From positions 2,728,001 through 2,792,000 of the forward strand of contig JAJFZO010000863.1 in assembly GCA_021397835.1 (NCBI GenBank): a stretch of DNA of 64,000 bases, given 5' to 3'. Positions 1-13,401 of the stretch are shown piece after piece. The notes below the pieces were generated by a model that saw only the letters and a program-made list of their open reading frames with translations, did no database searches and was not told where the DNA came from. The DNA is from Moringa oleifera (lineage: Eukaryota; Streptophyta; Magnoliopsida; Brassicales; Moringaceae). A program made the position numbers and the translations under genes. Numbering within the stretch: position 1 is the first letter of the stretch; the number at the start of each line of letters is the position of its first letter.

Positions 1-3000
1 TCCACCTGCATATCACAATGACAAATCCAAGCTACATCATAATAATAATAATAAATAATTTAATTATTATTTTCTATTTTCTTATATTTAATATCATTAT
101 ATACAAAATAATGTCCCAGACATGGGATTGTCACACCTGCAGGTGACCCTATATTTTACATGTGAAAATCGTTAACATTTTAAAATCATTTTTCACAATC
201 AATGTGATAATATTTTAAAAATTATATATTTTTCATTTAAAAAATCAAAAATTTTCTTATGCACTTATTTAGACTATTTGCCTGTATTTTTAATTAAAAA
301 TTAAATTTATTTAATTAATAAAATTTATATTTTATTTATAATTTTAAATTATAACATAAAAAATATTATTTATTTAAAAATTTATATTTTATTAAATTTT
401 TAATGTAAGATTTTTATATATTAATTTTTATTAATATTAATAATTTATTTTGATAATATTTAAAAAATTAAAATAATTACATAAATAAAAGTAATATGCA
501 CGTATAAATTATTAATTTTAACAAAAATTATAAATAAAAAATTCACATTAAAAATTTAATAAAAACATAAATTTTAAATAAATGTAATTTTTTGTAAATA
601 TTTTTGATATAATTAACTTAAAAAATACAATTAAAATCTTTTACTTATTCTAATTAAGTTTTTAATATAAAATTTAAAAAATATTTTAATAATAATAATA
701 ATAACAAATAAACAAAATTTTAAAAAAAAATGTTGATCCAAAGGGCTAGATAAGTTGGTGAAAGAAGTAAAGTAATTGGTGGGAGATTTTGACAACTAGC
801 AATGGCCAATTAGAATAAAGGAGGTGGGTTTGGAATTGCGGCAAATGACCGGAAATGAAATCCAGTGTCGTTTTTGGTAGCGTTATAGACAAATGGCTAA
901 AATTGGAAATGTGGGGTCACATAGAGTTAACTCACCAACCTGTCACTTTGTTTCCACTCACACCTCATGTGCGTCCTCTGAAATTAAGTCCCCATTACCT
1001 CCATCACCTTACATTTAGAGGCATGTACCTCATCTTACCCGACACACCATATTTTCTCAAAGATTTCATATCAGATATTAATGTTATTGAAGAAATTAAT
1101 TATTTCACTTAATTGATTTTTTAAACTAAATATTATATGTTTAGATTTTGATATAGTCTTACATATAATTTGATTGATTTAATTTGTTATCTTATATTTT
1201 TATTGAAATAATAATTTTTATTTTTGAATTATTAAAAAATTTGAAACGATGGTAATTTAAACAAAGATTTTTTTTTTGTTGACTGCAAACAAAGATGTTA
1301 AGAAAATAACATTTTTAATGTGTGAGTGAGAAAAGAGTTTTACAAATAAAATTTTAATAAAATAATTATTTGAGTTAAATATTTTAATTTATGATGATAT
1401 TTTAGGATAAATATTAAAATTTTTTGAATTATTTACATATTTTATTTAAAATTAGAAAGTTTCAATTGAATCAATTTTATACATAAAATTTTACTTTAAT
1501 CCAAATTGATCCTGTCATCAATATTTATAAATAAATTTACAAATTTTAAATAATATTTTTTAAAAAATTAATTATACTATTTTTGTCTTTAATAAATATA
1601 TTGTTTTCGGGTAGAAAGAATTACGAGAGCTCCGTTGTAGTTATCAAATGATTTTATGATTGTTAATGGCATGAGTCTATTTGAATTATATTGAAAATTC
1701 ATATATTATATTCGTCAAATTGAAACCAAAGTATTTTAAATGATAAACATCAAAATATTATTTTTAAATATTTATTTAAAATAAATTTTATTATATTTAA
1801 TTCATTTGATAAAATTAAAATTTTAATTAAAGAAAAGGTGAGAAATCCATAATAAAAGTACCAAACTCAATACAACTTTAGTACCTAGGAACCTTAGACA
1901 CATAAAATAACTCATTAAATCAAGTTAAAGCTGGAGAGTTTTATGCTAGCGCATCATTGTAATGGTAGGACCTTACGTAAAATTTTGGCGAAATTAGTGT
2001 AAACTCCATGAAGTGGAAGCATAACTACAAACAAAATCAAAGTCTTGATTCCCTAACATTTTTAAATTATCTCATCATAGTTTCTTTGACTCAAAAAAGT
2101 GAAATGAATTTTTGATTTAGTGCCCCTTAAGAGTAGATAATGGAAGTCCAAATCAAATTAGACTACTAAAATTACTTTGACCATAAGTCAACTGTTACCT
2201 CGTGGTTGTCACCGGCTGAGATAAGAATGAAAGACCATGGCTTTATCATGGGTTTGATTATAAGGGTTGATTTTATGGATTTATCTTTTTATTGTTTATT
2301 TTTATTAAAATTTAATTATAAAAATTTAATTTGTAAAAAATGCAGGTTTAAAATAAAAACTAAAAAAGTACATTAAATTATTAAAATAGAAGATGAAAAG
2401 CTCAGCCCCAAAATACATAAAAATCAAATGAAAGCTAATCAACTTACTTCAAGGTTTAATTAATGCATAATTGACAATATGGTATGATTTGATTGTGCAT
2501 TTTTCACTTTTGGTTCAAGCAAAACAAAAGGTTTTTTGGTTGCCAAATTCATGTGGGCTATGAGGCGGGTCTAAAGGCATTCCACAAATTGCTTGTTGAA
2601 AAGATAGATAAAATCAAGTGGCCAAAAAAATAATAACAATTGTTTTTCATAATGGTGCATTATGAGTAATTTCACATGAAGAGTAAACTGGATTAGATGC
2701 GAAATGTCAGAGCTTTGAAGAGTTTGTAAAATGAAAAAATATATATATTTTTTGATATTTAAATCAATATGTATTTTAAATAAATTATAAGATATTAAAA
2801 AAATTAAGTTTTTTATAAATTATAAAAAAGCAAATAAATATTCTGAAAGGGAAGTTGTAAATAAGAATCTTTGAATTTATTTTGGGTTATTAAGCAGATT
2901 TTATGGAATAAAGATTAGATGAGTTAAAGAATCTTTCACTTGTGACAATTCATCAAGTCTAAATTGAACTGAATTTGTAAGGTAACAATTACGAAGTTGT

Positions 3001-5860
3001 TACATGACCTTGAGTATATTGGTCTTACTAGTTGTCGCGTGACTTATTATGATGGAATAATAAGTTGAAACAAATATATCACGTGCTTTAAAAATAGCTC
3101 ATCACTGAGCTGACTTAAGGGCTAAGTCAAATAGTAGAACTCCTTTGAATTTGGCTTGTGCCTTATATTTTACATTTTAGTTAAGAGTTATTGCCATTTG
3201 TTCGAAATGATGTCATTCATCTTGTTAAGAAAGCATTATCATTTCATGTTTTAATTTTTCGAAACGTCGTATCATTTAGTTGAGGTGGCTTAAGGGTTAG
3301 TTCGAGCTCATCGTGGTAAAAAATTCTATTTGATAGTGTTTTAACTCTCACAAAACAGTAAGAAGTCTTATCTTGCTAAATATAGGTATAACGACGATAA
3401 TCTCTCCTTACTCTTCTTGATACTCATCCCTCGACAATTAGAAGGTATTAAAAACATTGCATAATTTAAAACTAGTAAAAAATGATGTGGTGAATTCCTT
3501 TGATTTGCCTAGAATGTTTTAAACTATTAAATTTGGTGTTCAACTATCACTCTAAGGCTGAACCTAGTTTGGGAAGGGTAATTCTTTGTTCTCTTGCTTC
3601 AAACCAACGTTTTGTGAAACCATCTTGACAAATTCTTCAGTAACATTTGAAAATTGTGGATCATGTTAAGTGTGAGTTTTTATTGACACATTCTTTTTCA
3701 GAGGCATTACTCACGCACGCTTCCTATGGATAGTCAATAATATCGCTTAAAAATCCTAACTAGTCATGGAACTCATTGACACTTAAATAAGTATGTGAAA
3801 GAATTAAAGAATATTTGAGTCTTTTACAAGCAATAAAGAAGCAAATAAATGTTGTAAGAGTGAACTCATGAGTTATAGGTAGGATCTTTGAATATTTTCA
3901 TGATTATTAGGCGGATTTGATAAGGAAAAGATGAGATAAGTTTATTTAAGAGAGTTTTCATTTTATTTTTATTACTTTTAAGCTTTATTTTATTGAAAAA
4001 CAATAAATAGTTTTTGATCTTTATTTATTTATGCTTTTATAATTTTCTTCTAAGTAGGATTTTATTTGGGTGTTCATAAAATATGCTTCTAGTTGAAGAA
4101 AAATTCTTAATTTCGAACCTTGTTTGTTGAATGACAGCCATTGCTTTTGGGAAAGGTAAAAATAGGCAAAAAGGTAAGGAGTTTAATGATATTATACCAA
4201 AGCCACATAAAATAATAATAATAAAAAAATTAAAGTTTTACAAATGCTAGCTTGACAACTTAGTGTGGAAAAAAATATGTTAAGATTGTTGGACTATGCC
4301 ACTGGGATAACATGTATATCTTGATTTCTTCCTTTGTATCATAGCATTAAAAGAAAAGCAAAGAATATGAAGAATGAGGTACATGGAGATGGGAAAAATA
4401 AAGGAAAATGAGATCTTAGCCAAGAAAAGAAAAAAAGAAAAGCAAAAAAAATAAAAAATATTATAACGATAAAAACAGATGAAAACTTCTTCATATTTTC
4501 TTTCTCTTAGCTATATATATATTTTTAAGCTTTTTTAATCCACCAAATCCAAGTTAAGTTAAATGTATAATATTACAATCTTAAAAATATCATGTCAATT
4601 TAAATTTGATAATCATATATAATTATGTTGGTTCTCATATTTTTTTTTTTTATAATGAGATAATGAATTGAAACATACATATATTATTGAGTTATTTTGT
4701 TTCATTAATTAGATTTTAAATTAAAAAAGATGTAAAAAATTATTTTTTAAAATTATTATTTAATGTAGAGTAATGATAATGATGAATTTTAATAATGGTC
4801 TATTAAGTATACTTATATTTTTTTTAATTAAATAATATTAATATTGAATATTGTCAGTAACAATTTATATTTTTTAAAATATTATCAATTTTGATCATAA
4901 TAGAATGGTTTTATTTTTAATCACATGAGGTTGGATCAAGATGTGATTAAGATTTATATTGTATTCAATTTACAAATTTTTACATAATATGATACTAAGA
5001 GTAAGACCTATCGTGTCTTTTAAAATTTTAAACTCATCAATTTGCATAAATTATCAATATTGATACTCAAAATCAACAATAATAATTTATCTTGTAAGAT
5101 ATATTTATAAAAATAAAATATGTTATTATATCAAATTGATGAAATTTCACTGGACGTAAAAATAAGGATAAAGCATAATAAATTAAATCAAATTATAAAA
5201 AAATAATACTTATGTGAATTGATATGATAAATTTTAAATATATAAAATAAATTTAAAATTCAAATAATATAAAAACAAAATCGATATCTATTAATTGTAT
5301 AGTATAAAGGAGCAAGCAAACTAGTTTGTGAAGCTTTCAAAATTACAAGTCACTACTTTTTGACAACATAAGACATCATTTTTGTCATTTCTAGTGGACA
5401 GTCAACACCCCCCACTCTTAAAGTCGCTTACGTAGATAAACACTCTCGCATTTATGTCACCAATGACTACCGTCGATAGAACTCGAAGTCCTCCATTAGC
5501 CATTTATGACAGCGACCGTCATATACACTTATACATAAGGTAAATTAAAAGCAAATACAAAAAAAGCTCAAATTTAATGAATATGTTATTCCCATAAAGC
5601 CCATGGCATGTCGTGGTCAAGTATACACTTATCAAGGTGTCAGGGGTAATTTCGAGGACGTGCAACCATGGGGCTAAGATGCCGTAGCGTGGAACTCTAG
5701 TGCAGTGGTTCTCTCCCAGTACAGCCTCCACCTGGGCAAGAAAGAGGGCGGCTACTTCAAGTGGGCCCAACCGACACCAAATGGGAGCTCCTATTGGTTT
5801 AACTGGTTCAGTGGGGACACGTCATCATGCACTTCTCGCAGGGTAGTTTGCTGCATTGAA
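1..5860. other. AT-rich intergenic DNA without a recognisable gene
   Basis: This stretch is dominated by A/T runs and short AAT/ATT repeats, with stops in all frames. The longest open frame (855-1112, +) gives 85 residues with no recognisable motif and is probably chance. Two diverged direct repeats occur near 2827-2950 and 3838-3960 (shared text around 'aagcaaataaat' and 'atctttgaat'), which may be the ends of an old element. About 5590-5800 is clearly more GC-rich than its surroundings and lies just upstream of the Nudix promoter; I could not assign it. Confidence 0.6.
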
Positions 5861-5867
5861 AACGCAG

Positions 5868-5874
5868 TATAAAT
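5868..5874 (+). promoter_or_regulatory. Candidate TATA box of the Nudix gene
   Basis: TATAAAT lies in a locally GC-richer stretch about 740 bp upstream of the coding ATG at 6615. That distance fits a gene with a 5'-UTR intron: a possible donor is the GT at 6052 and the acceptor AG is at 6603-6604, eleven bases before the ATG. The transcription start itself is not visible. Confidence 0.45.
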
Positions 5875-6614
5875 GACGGAGCTCTTTGCTGCAACGTCCG
5901 GGTATACATTTTTGTTTTCGCTCATCCTTGAATTCCATGCTTTCACCTACGAAAATGACAGATTCCTGATTTTGAGGCTGGGCTGTTAATAATCTCTGTT
6001 TCTCTTCGCTACCGAAGCGCTTTTTATTTATTTATTTTGATTTGATATCAGGTAAATCACGTGTGTTTCAGTAACGTAATTTCCTGATTATTGATTGATT
6101 GGTTTCGTTTTCCTTTCTTTCTTTTCTTTTTTTTGGTTCTTCTGTTGCTTCAAATTTTGCTGTGTTGTTCTTTTTGTTAAAATGAAACTTTAAGTTTTAT
6201 GTGGATTATTGTGCTTGTCGTTATATTTGAGGGGGTTTCATTTCTTGTGAATATCAGTGATCAGTCGTGCTATGTAGAATACTACTCTGCATTGGATATT
6301 GCGTCGTGAGCTCGTTGATTTTTTAGTTTGACAAAATTTATTTGTTGTTATCCACCTTATCAGGACTGCAACAATTGTCATCCTTATCGCTTTTCTCAAG
6401 CCTATAGTTTCTTATATTAGTTGTTTGATTTATATCTGTGAGTGAATCATCATCCCCGCGCCTGTTCTTGTTTGCAATGTATTGGATAAACCAATTTATT
6501 CAGATGCAAACCGAAATGCTTGATTCCTGGTATGATTTTGTTGGTTTATGTCTTATAGTGCTCTTCGAGGTCTGAACATTGGATTTTTCTCTGGTTCTTT
6601 TCAGTGTGCAAGCC

Positions 6615-9600
6615 ATGTCAGTTTCAGTCAATTCTCCCATGCTGGTGAATCAAGTGTACGCAAATGGAATTCATGAAGTTAAACTACTTCCTGCAGTCAA
6701 TGATAACCATGGAGGTGTTATTGTGGAAATGACAGAGCCCATGGACCCTGAGTCATTTCATACTGTAATCAGGGCTTCAATGGCACAGTGGAGAGCACAG
6801 GTGTTTATTCTGTCATAACTTTCTTTAATGTGGATATTTGCTTTTATTGTCTTCTTTCATCTTTGGTTTAGGTTGTTTGTGGATGTTGATCTAAAGGGTT
6901 ATTTTATCTCTCGACTGACCTCATAATAAATAATAGCTGGAAGTCTTTTCCTAATATAGATGGATAATATAACTTGGTCTGGACTTTGCCATATTGCAGC
7001 AAACTGCACTTAATTTCCAACAGAAAATGACTGGAAGATGAGTATTATATTGAATCTGGAGTTACTGACCAGGTGGTCAAATATGGTCCTACTTTGGAAT
7101 AGTATATGGTGTTTTCATTTGTTGGTTGACTTGCTAACCTTTGTCTTATGCTTTCAAAATGTTCAAAGTATAAGCATTGCATACAGATACTTCCATCTTA
7201 TTGAGGGATAGCTGTTGTCTCCCCTTCATTATTTGAATTTGATTTGCTATCAACTTCTTTCAAAGTCTACTAAATGGCATTTAAGTGCTGCACTCAACCT
7301 ATTACTTTTCTACTCCTTTATATGTTGATATTCATTCTTTTATTTATCTTGTGTAGTCGAATCATGCGTTTTGCAGGTACAGTCTCATTATAACATGTAG
7401 AATGGGGAAACAAAAAGTTCCCATTTCTTTAAATGTGGCTCACAAGTCACTTCTTTTTTCCCCCTTTTTTTTGGTTTTTTTTTTTTTTGGTGGGGGGGGG
7501 GGGGGGCTGCTTTCTATGCATTGAGTTTGCAGGCCCCTTTGTTTATACTGATCATATTTGAACTATTTGCAGGGGAAAAAAGGAGTTTGGATTAAATTAC
7601 CCCTTGGACTGGCAAATCTTGTTGAAACTGCTGTTAAGGTGATAATATTCATCTCCGATAAGTATAAGAGTCGTTTACTGATATGGTGTACGGTAGCTCT
7701 TGAATCGTAGCAGCTGTTACCTAATTATTTATTAATTTTTGTCCATTTAGTCAACCTACCTGCTTAATCTGCCTTGCATGAGGCATAAAGTACCAGACCA
7801 CCATGATTAATTTCAATTCCATATTAATTGAAAGCAGCACGTTTTGTTCTTGTGACACATTTAAGGAAGTAATTGTGCTATCTAGCTGTTGTGTCGTTTT
7901 ATCTGAACAACACCTAAGCTTAGTCAACAGAAACTGCCTCAGAGCAATTGGATGATTTTCCTTGATATTTGATATTTCCTCAGGCATTTCCTAGACCGTA
8001 GGTAGAACATGGTGTGATAACGAAATTGTTTGAGTTGGAGGATTCTCTTCAGTTTTGTTGGTCAGTTTTTGTCATATGTTTTAATCTTGAAACTTGTGCT
8101 GTTCTCTGTTGACTTCTCTAGGGTTCATGCTTTATATTGTTGCAGGAGGGATTTTGGTACCACCATGCTGAGCCAAATTACCTCATGCTTGTTCATTGGA
8201 TTCCTGGAAGTGCTAGTACTATTCCTGCAAATGCTACACACAGAGTTGGTGTTGGTGCTATTGTCTTAAATGATAAAAGAGAGGTACAACTTGCTTTGCA
8301 TTAGTATAAGTTCTCCTGATAGTTCATTTTGGTCCTGGCCCTTTTTTCAAATTCATTGATTTCGGTTCAAATTACATGCTCAGCTTTGCGGGGTTTCCTT
8401 GTACTTGCCTGATATTTCTATCCCTCCCTTAACCATAGGCTGTGACTTGTTTTAAACCTTCCGATAAGTTTCTACATTAAACTTAGTTTGCTCTCTCCTA
8501 ATCAAGATAGTGAAGGATTACGGATAAATTACCTTCCCGAATTGATCCATGTATCTGTCACTACCAAGAGAGATGGACCTACTTACATCCCCACTAATTT
8601 TTCTGCATGAGAGCTCATCTCTTTTGATATTCTATTTTGGATGATGAGAAAGTATTTGGTCTTTTGGTGAATTCTATTTTTGCAGTTGTTTACAACCTAT
8701 GAGTACTTGCTCCTCATCTTTTGGAACTGATATGCACATTTTTCATTACATCATTTTCCTTCCACATGGTAACTTAGGATTTCTTTTTTCTTGTTTTTTT
8801 CCTTCAGAAGACATCACTCTGATTTTCCTTCCCAAATTATAATCTTGTACTTCTATCAGTTTGTTTTAAGACTTTGTTTCATTGGTTCTGAATATTGATT
8901 TTAATGTGGCACAGATGCTTGTAGTCCAAGAAAAGAATGGGAAGTTTCAAGGAACAGGTGTTTGGAAGATTCCAACTGGAGTTGTTGATGAGGTGCACGT
9001 CTGAACCTCTGAACCTAAACTGCTGAGGAACTATGATTAATGTTTGATCAAAAACTAATTGAGCTTTTTAACATACAGGGTGAGGATATCTTTATGGCAG
9101 CTGAAAGAGAAGTGAAAGAGGAGACAGGAGTAAGTTCTATGTGTATAACAATTAATTTTGTTCATACTTCTACTTTTTCAAAGTGGTCATGCTTGTTTTG
9201 AAACAACCATTTTCACTGCTTCAGATTGACACCGAATTCTTGGAGATTCTAGCATTCAGGTATGAAGTCTGTATGTACCCAATAGTTTACATATTTCATC
9301 TGCATGATTACATCATAAAAGATTCTTTCCCTAATATGGATAACATATGGCCCATTGTCACTTTTAGGAACTTGATTGTATATCTTTGGCCCTTTTTCTT
9401 TTATTTGTTATTTTATCTTGTGATGTTTCAAACTATAAGTGAAATGTCTATATTGATGGTTTATCTTGGCATTGGAGCGGTGTTTATCCCGTCTCATTAG
9501 CCTATGAAAACTAGGATATGGTGGGTTACTCCTTATAGATCTCTTTTGCAGTGAACATTTTTTGCCATCGTGCTTGACTTTATGGGGGAAAAAAAGGAAA

Positions 9601-10802
9601 GGAATTACACCCCTCATTCAGCATGATTTAGACATAACATACCTGGAAGTTGATAGATTTTCTGTAGGCTTTTCTGGTTCTACTAATATGTAATTTTGTT
9701 AAGAAAGTATTACTAAGTAGTCAGTAAAAGACATCCTCCAGAAATTTCTTTCACATTGAATTGTTTAGATTAGGCTGACATTTTCTGGTCATCTATTGTT
9801 GACATATGGCTGAAAAATTTATAAATTTGTGGCTGTGAGAAATGAGGAAAATAATTAAATCCTGAGGAAATTTATTTTTCCAAATCAAGCAGTAATTGTA
9901 TCATTTGAATCAATGCCAGAGTTTTGTGAAATCAAAAAGTTGTGCCTTAAATCTGCAAATCTACCTCTGCTGCCTCATAGAACATAGAGTACATCATCAA
10001 ACTTTATGAAATGAAGCTCAGTTATGGTGGCAAACTCACATTTCCCAGTTGCAACTTGCAAGATAAACAGGCAGAATAGTTTTAGACCTGCTATTATCTC
10101 CTTTAGCCATGCTTGTTGAATTTCAGAACTTATCAAACATTGGTTCTTCTAGCTTTTGATTAGTGGCGTATCCTGTCTACAATAGAATATGAGGCTTTGT
10201 TGACGAAGTTTTTGGTCATGTCTTGACATCCCTTTTATGCTGTCTATTGGCTTCACTTACAGGCAATTACACAAGTCATTCTTTGGAAAATCAGACTTAT
10301 TCTTTTTGTGCATACTTCGCCCCTTATCCTTCAATATTCAAAAGCAAGAATTGGAGATTGAGGCAGCACAGGTACCACTTGCAGATGGGAATCTCTGGTT
10401 TGGTTATTTCATCTTAAACTTAGACCCAGTTGACTTACAGGCATTATATCATAGACTCATGCCAAGCATAGCATGCTCCTGTTTGTCACTTTTGCTTAAA
10501 TGTTTCTAATCTTGCATGATCCTGAAACTCAATCCAATAGTCTCTCAAACTGGCTTATTGTTGCTTGACATGTTTGCCATTTTTGTTCATAGTGGATGCC
10601 ATTTGAGGAGTATGCAGCTCAACCTTTTGCCGAGAAACATGAGCTTTTCAAGTACATCACAGAAATTTGTTTAACAAAGGTAGACAAGGACTACACAGGA
10701 TTTATTCCACAGCCTATAAGATCAACCTTTGATGATAAGCTAAGTTACCTTTATTTGAACAGCAGGGATCTGAATAATTCAGACACTGTTGGTCGTTCTT
10801 AG
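6615..10802 (+). CDS. NUDT2-like: Nudix hydrolase (plant NUDT2/7/10-like), 8 coding exons
   Basis: Predicted exons are 6615-6800, 7573-7638, 8146-8283, 8915-8992, 9079-9129, 9225-9259, 10263-10371 and 10593-10802. All junctions are GT-AG and keep phase, giving 873 nt and 290 residues. Residues about 20-110 resemble the plant pre-Nudix domain. The Nudix box GX5EX7REUXEEXGU is complete across exons 4-6 (GVVDEGEDIFMAAEREVKEE, then TGI), so the metal-binding glutamates are present. Known family members hydrolyse ADP-ribose, NADH or related nucleoside diphosphate derivatives in the cytosol and affect redox and defence signalling; the substrate here cannot be read from sequence. No transit peptide is evident. 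An upstream in-frame ATG at 6579 lies before the predicted UTR acceptor, so 6615 was chosen. The proline-rich gene follows about 0.86 kb downstream. Confidence 0.93.
7489..7507 (+). repeat. Poly-G tract in Nudix intron 1
   Basis: A long T run is followed by an almost uninterrupted G run (about 16 G) within intron 1 of the Nudix gene. It can form G-rich secondary structure and is a likely site of length variation or assembly error. Confidence 0.7.
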
Positions 10803-11664
10803 ACATGATTGATATTGTTGTATCAGTTGCTTTGTAACTCTTATTGATTTATTAGCCAGATTTCCTATTTATGCTTTCTCTTAAGAGAAAATATATATGT
10901 TAAGCATATATTAAGAATGTCTGGGCTGTAGACATAAAAATTGATGAGGAAGATTGTTAGAACAACTGAACATAGTTGACCATGATCTGTTATTATAGAA
11001 GGTAAATTAAAACATCTGCTAGTATGATATATATATATTTTTTTGTATTACATGTAAGTAATGGTTGTCTGTTCACTTTATCAATAATCAAACCTCTCAT
11101 TTCAGTATTCCCTTCTTTCTTGGGGTGTGACTGAGAAACATTTGTTTGTGCCTATTGAAAACTTCTTTACCAAATGGAAACTTACTTTCATTAAGGCAGG
11201 CTAGATGCTACTGCAGATTGTTCCTTGCATTATTATGAGGTTGATTTTGATGGGTTCAAAACTCATGGGCTCAGTTATCATGTGTTTACATTTGTTGCTG
11301 GCCTGAAATGCGGTCTAAAAGTCAAACTGTTGACACAGAAGACATTCACAATATTAAACTGAGACATTGTGTGGTGTTGTGTATTTTTCCTCTTATCATT
11401 TTCTGGAGAAGAGACAGTGCATTCTTATTTGTCTGTATATGTAAAATACAACCTCTATATGACCATGACAAGTGTTCTGCCATGCGGCAGCAGTTCCGAA
11501 ATGCTGCAGAAGAAAGATCAAAACCTGAGTAGAGCCAGCGGTTATAAGTTTCAGGAAAGGTGTATTATTTTCTTCAATCCTGTCAACCTCTCCTTTGTTG
11601 GTCCACCTTAGCTCAACAAAACCTCTGTGTTCTGGTTCTTTTATTATTTGACTTCAGAAGAAAA
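10803..11664. other. Nudix 3' flank and spacer to the proline-rich gene
   Basis: This spacer is T-rich and holds only short chance frames. It should contain the Nudix 3' UTR and the promoter and leader of the proline-rich gene. An upstream in-frame extension of that gene (11560-11664) has no secretion-like start and is taken as leader sequence. Confidence 0.5.
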
Positions 11665-12078
11665 ATGTCTCCAGTAAGATTTTCCATTATTCTGGCAATT
11701 TTACTGTCGGCTTTGAACCTTGATTCTGCAATAGGTGAGGGTTCTGGTGATGTTTTGCCTTCCCCTGCCGGTTGTAGTAACTGCACAATTTGTCAGTATC
11801 CATGTGATCAACGTTTACCACCATCACCACCACTTTCAGGGTACCCCTTATATGAAACCCCACCACCTTCTCCACCACTTCCTGGGTACCCTTCATATGC
11901 AGCTCCACCACCACCACCTCCGGAAAACTGCACTCCAGTTCCAATACAGTGCTGCCTGTACCCCCCTCCAAGACCTTTCGGATATGTACCAGTAGAAAAC
12001 TACTCTGTTTCGTCTCATTCCCCTCTCTCTTTACTTTCCTTAATGATACTTGTATTTTCATGTGCTGTTCTCTCCTAG
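11665..12078 (+). CDS. Small secreted proline-rich, extensin-like protein
   Basis: This single-exon frame encodes 137 residues. Residues 1-24 form a typical signal peptide (MSPVRFSIILAILLSALNLD...). A short cysteine-rich segment follows (CSNCTICQYPC). Next come Pro-rich blocks such as PPSPPLSGYPLYETPPPSPP and a PPPPPP run, the kind of sites that are hydroxylated and glycosylated in extensins. After a second CC pair, the C-terminus ends in a hydrophobic tail (LSLLSLMILVFSCAVLS), compatible with GPI-anchor addition. The predicted location is cell wall or plasma-membrane surface. The frame also opens upstream at 11560, but the ATG at 11665 is the one that begins a signal peptide. Families sharing this architecture are usually named hydroxyproline-rich glycoproteins; a precise function is not known to me. 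Confidence 0.78.
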   Translation: MSPVRFSIILAILLSALNLDSAIGEGSGDVLPSPAGCSNCTICQYPCDQRLPPSPPLSGYPLYETPPPSPPLPGYPSYAAPPPPPPENCTPVPIQCCLYPPPRPFGYVPVENYSVSSHSPLSLLSLMILVFSCAVLS

Positions 12079-12368
12079 GTTTGCTTGCTTTTTTGCCATC
12101 CTGTCACCTAGGTGCGGATGGATCATTTACATTTGAAGTAGTTATAATATAAATAAAGCCCATAAAGATCACTGTACTACCATTTGTATTAGTACACTGT
12201 TCAATGTCTAATTTTGTCATTTGTGTCCAGTAGATAGATTCATAAGATTTCTGAATTTTCTCTATGCATCATGAATAATATTCACCATGTATAGGCTTTA
12301 TGCCAGTATATATACATATTTGTATAGTTTTCTTAGCTCTGATACTGTCTGATGTACAAGGTCTTTGT

Positions 12369-12402
<34 letters not shown>

Positions 12403-13401
12403 CTCCCTTCCCTCCCCAAAGCATGGTGATTTTGTCTCCTGTGGGGTTTGTTAAGGTTCCTTTGACTAGGATCCAATGTTAGCTTTGCCTTTACTCCCTT
12501 GACAAAATGACAAAGTATGTCACCTGTATGAATAAGAACTTATCTTCTCGTGGGTGATGCCTGGAGCTTACCATGATATGGTCTTTATTGTTGTAAGAGA
12601 GATAGTTCTGGTTGTTCTCGAGACAATATGATGTCTGGCATCTGCCCGCTAGCAGAAGAGCCCCAACTGGGCATGCTGATTGGCTCAACATCCCCTTTGC
12701 TATTACAAAAGTAAGTTTGCTCTTACATGGGTTAGACAGATTTAACATAAAGTTACTCTGGGTCATGATCAATTCTACCGTCTCCAGCATTAAATTTGTT
12801 CCATGTTTTTACTTCCTACAGTGGTTGTGGGTTGTTCTGATTTCACTCAGAGCATTAAATTTAAAGTACAGACAATGTTCTTATTCTTGTGAATTCTTCA
12901 TGAATTGGCCTGATAAGATAAAGGGCCTTTTGAATCTGAACAAATATGTAATTCCTATTTACTTACAGGAGAAAAAGTCTTAAAAAGTATTCCATAGCCA
13001 CAAGTAGTTTAATCAAAGAATTCATCTGTACAGCCATTCTTGTAGTTTCTGATAGGAAGAGGGTGAAGATTGACTTCATACATAAGCAACTTTTGGCAAA
13101 ATTGAATTATGATTACCAAGGAATGAAAAAATGCATAGAAACAGTTTCATGAGTCCCCGTTAATGGCAATAAATAAATGTGTATTCATAAAATCTACATT
13201 GTCTATCTTTAACAACAAACACTACTCAACCTTACAAAATCACAACACAAGAACAAGATAAAAACTCACCACACTAAAAACAACACAAAAAAAGGAAAAA
13301 GAAACCCATTGTAAGAGTAATAAACTAGGCCATAATAAGCCTCATTTATTCCCCCCCAAAAACATGTTTATGAACCAAATACAAAATCAAAAAAGAAAAA
13401 C
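12079..13401. other. Intergenic interval between convergent genes
   Basis: This interval separates the proline-rich gene (+) from the FLA gene (-), so it holds both 3' UTRs. Apart from the GA microsatellite I see only short frames on either strand (for example 12612-12983) with no family resemblance. Confidence 0.5.
12372..12399 (+). repeat. (GA)n microsatellite
   Basis: A run of about 14 GA dinucleotides lies in the gene-free interval downstream of the proline-rich gene. Confidence 0.9.

Noticed and set aside
11687..12061. 124-residue minus-strand frame
   Set aside because: It is antisense to the proline-rich gene, whose signal peptide and Pro repeats support the + strand.
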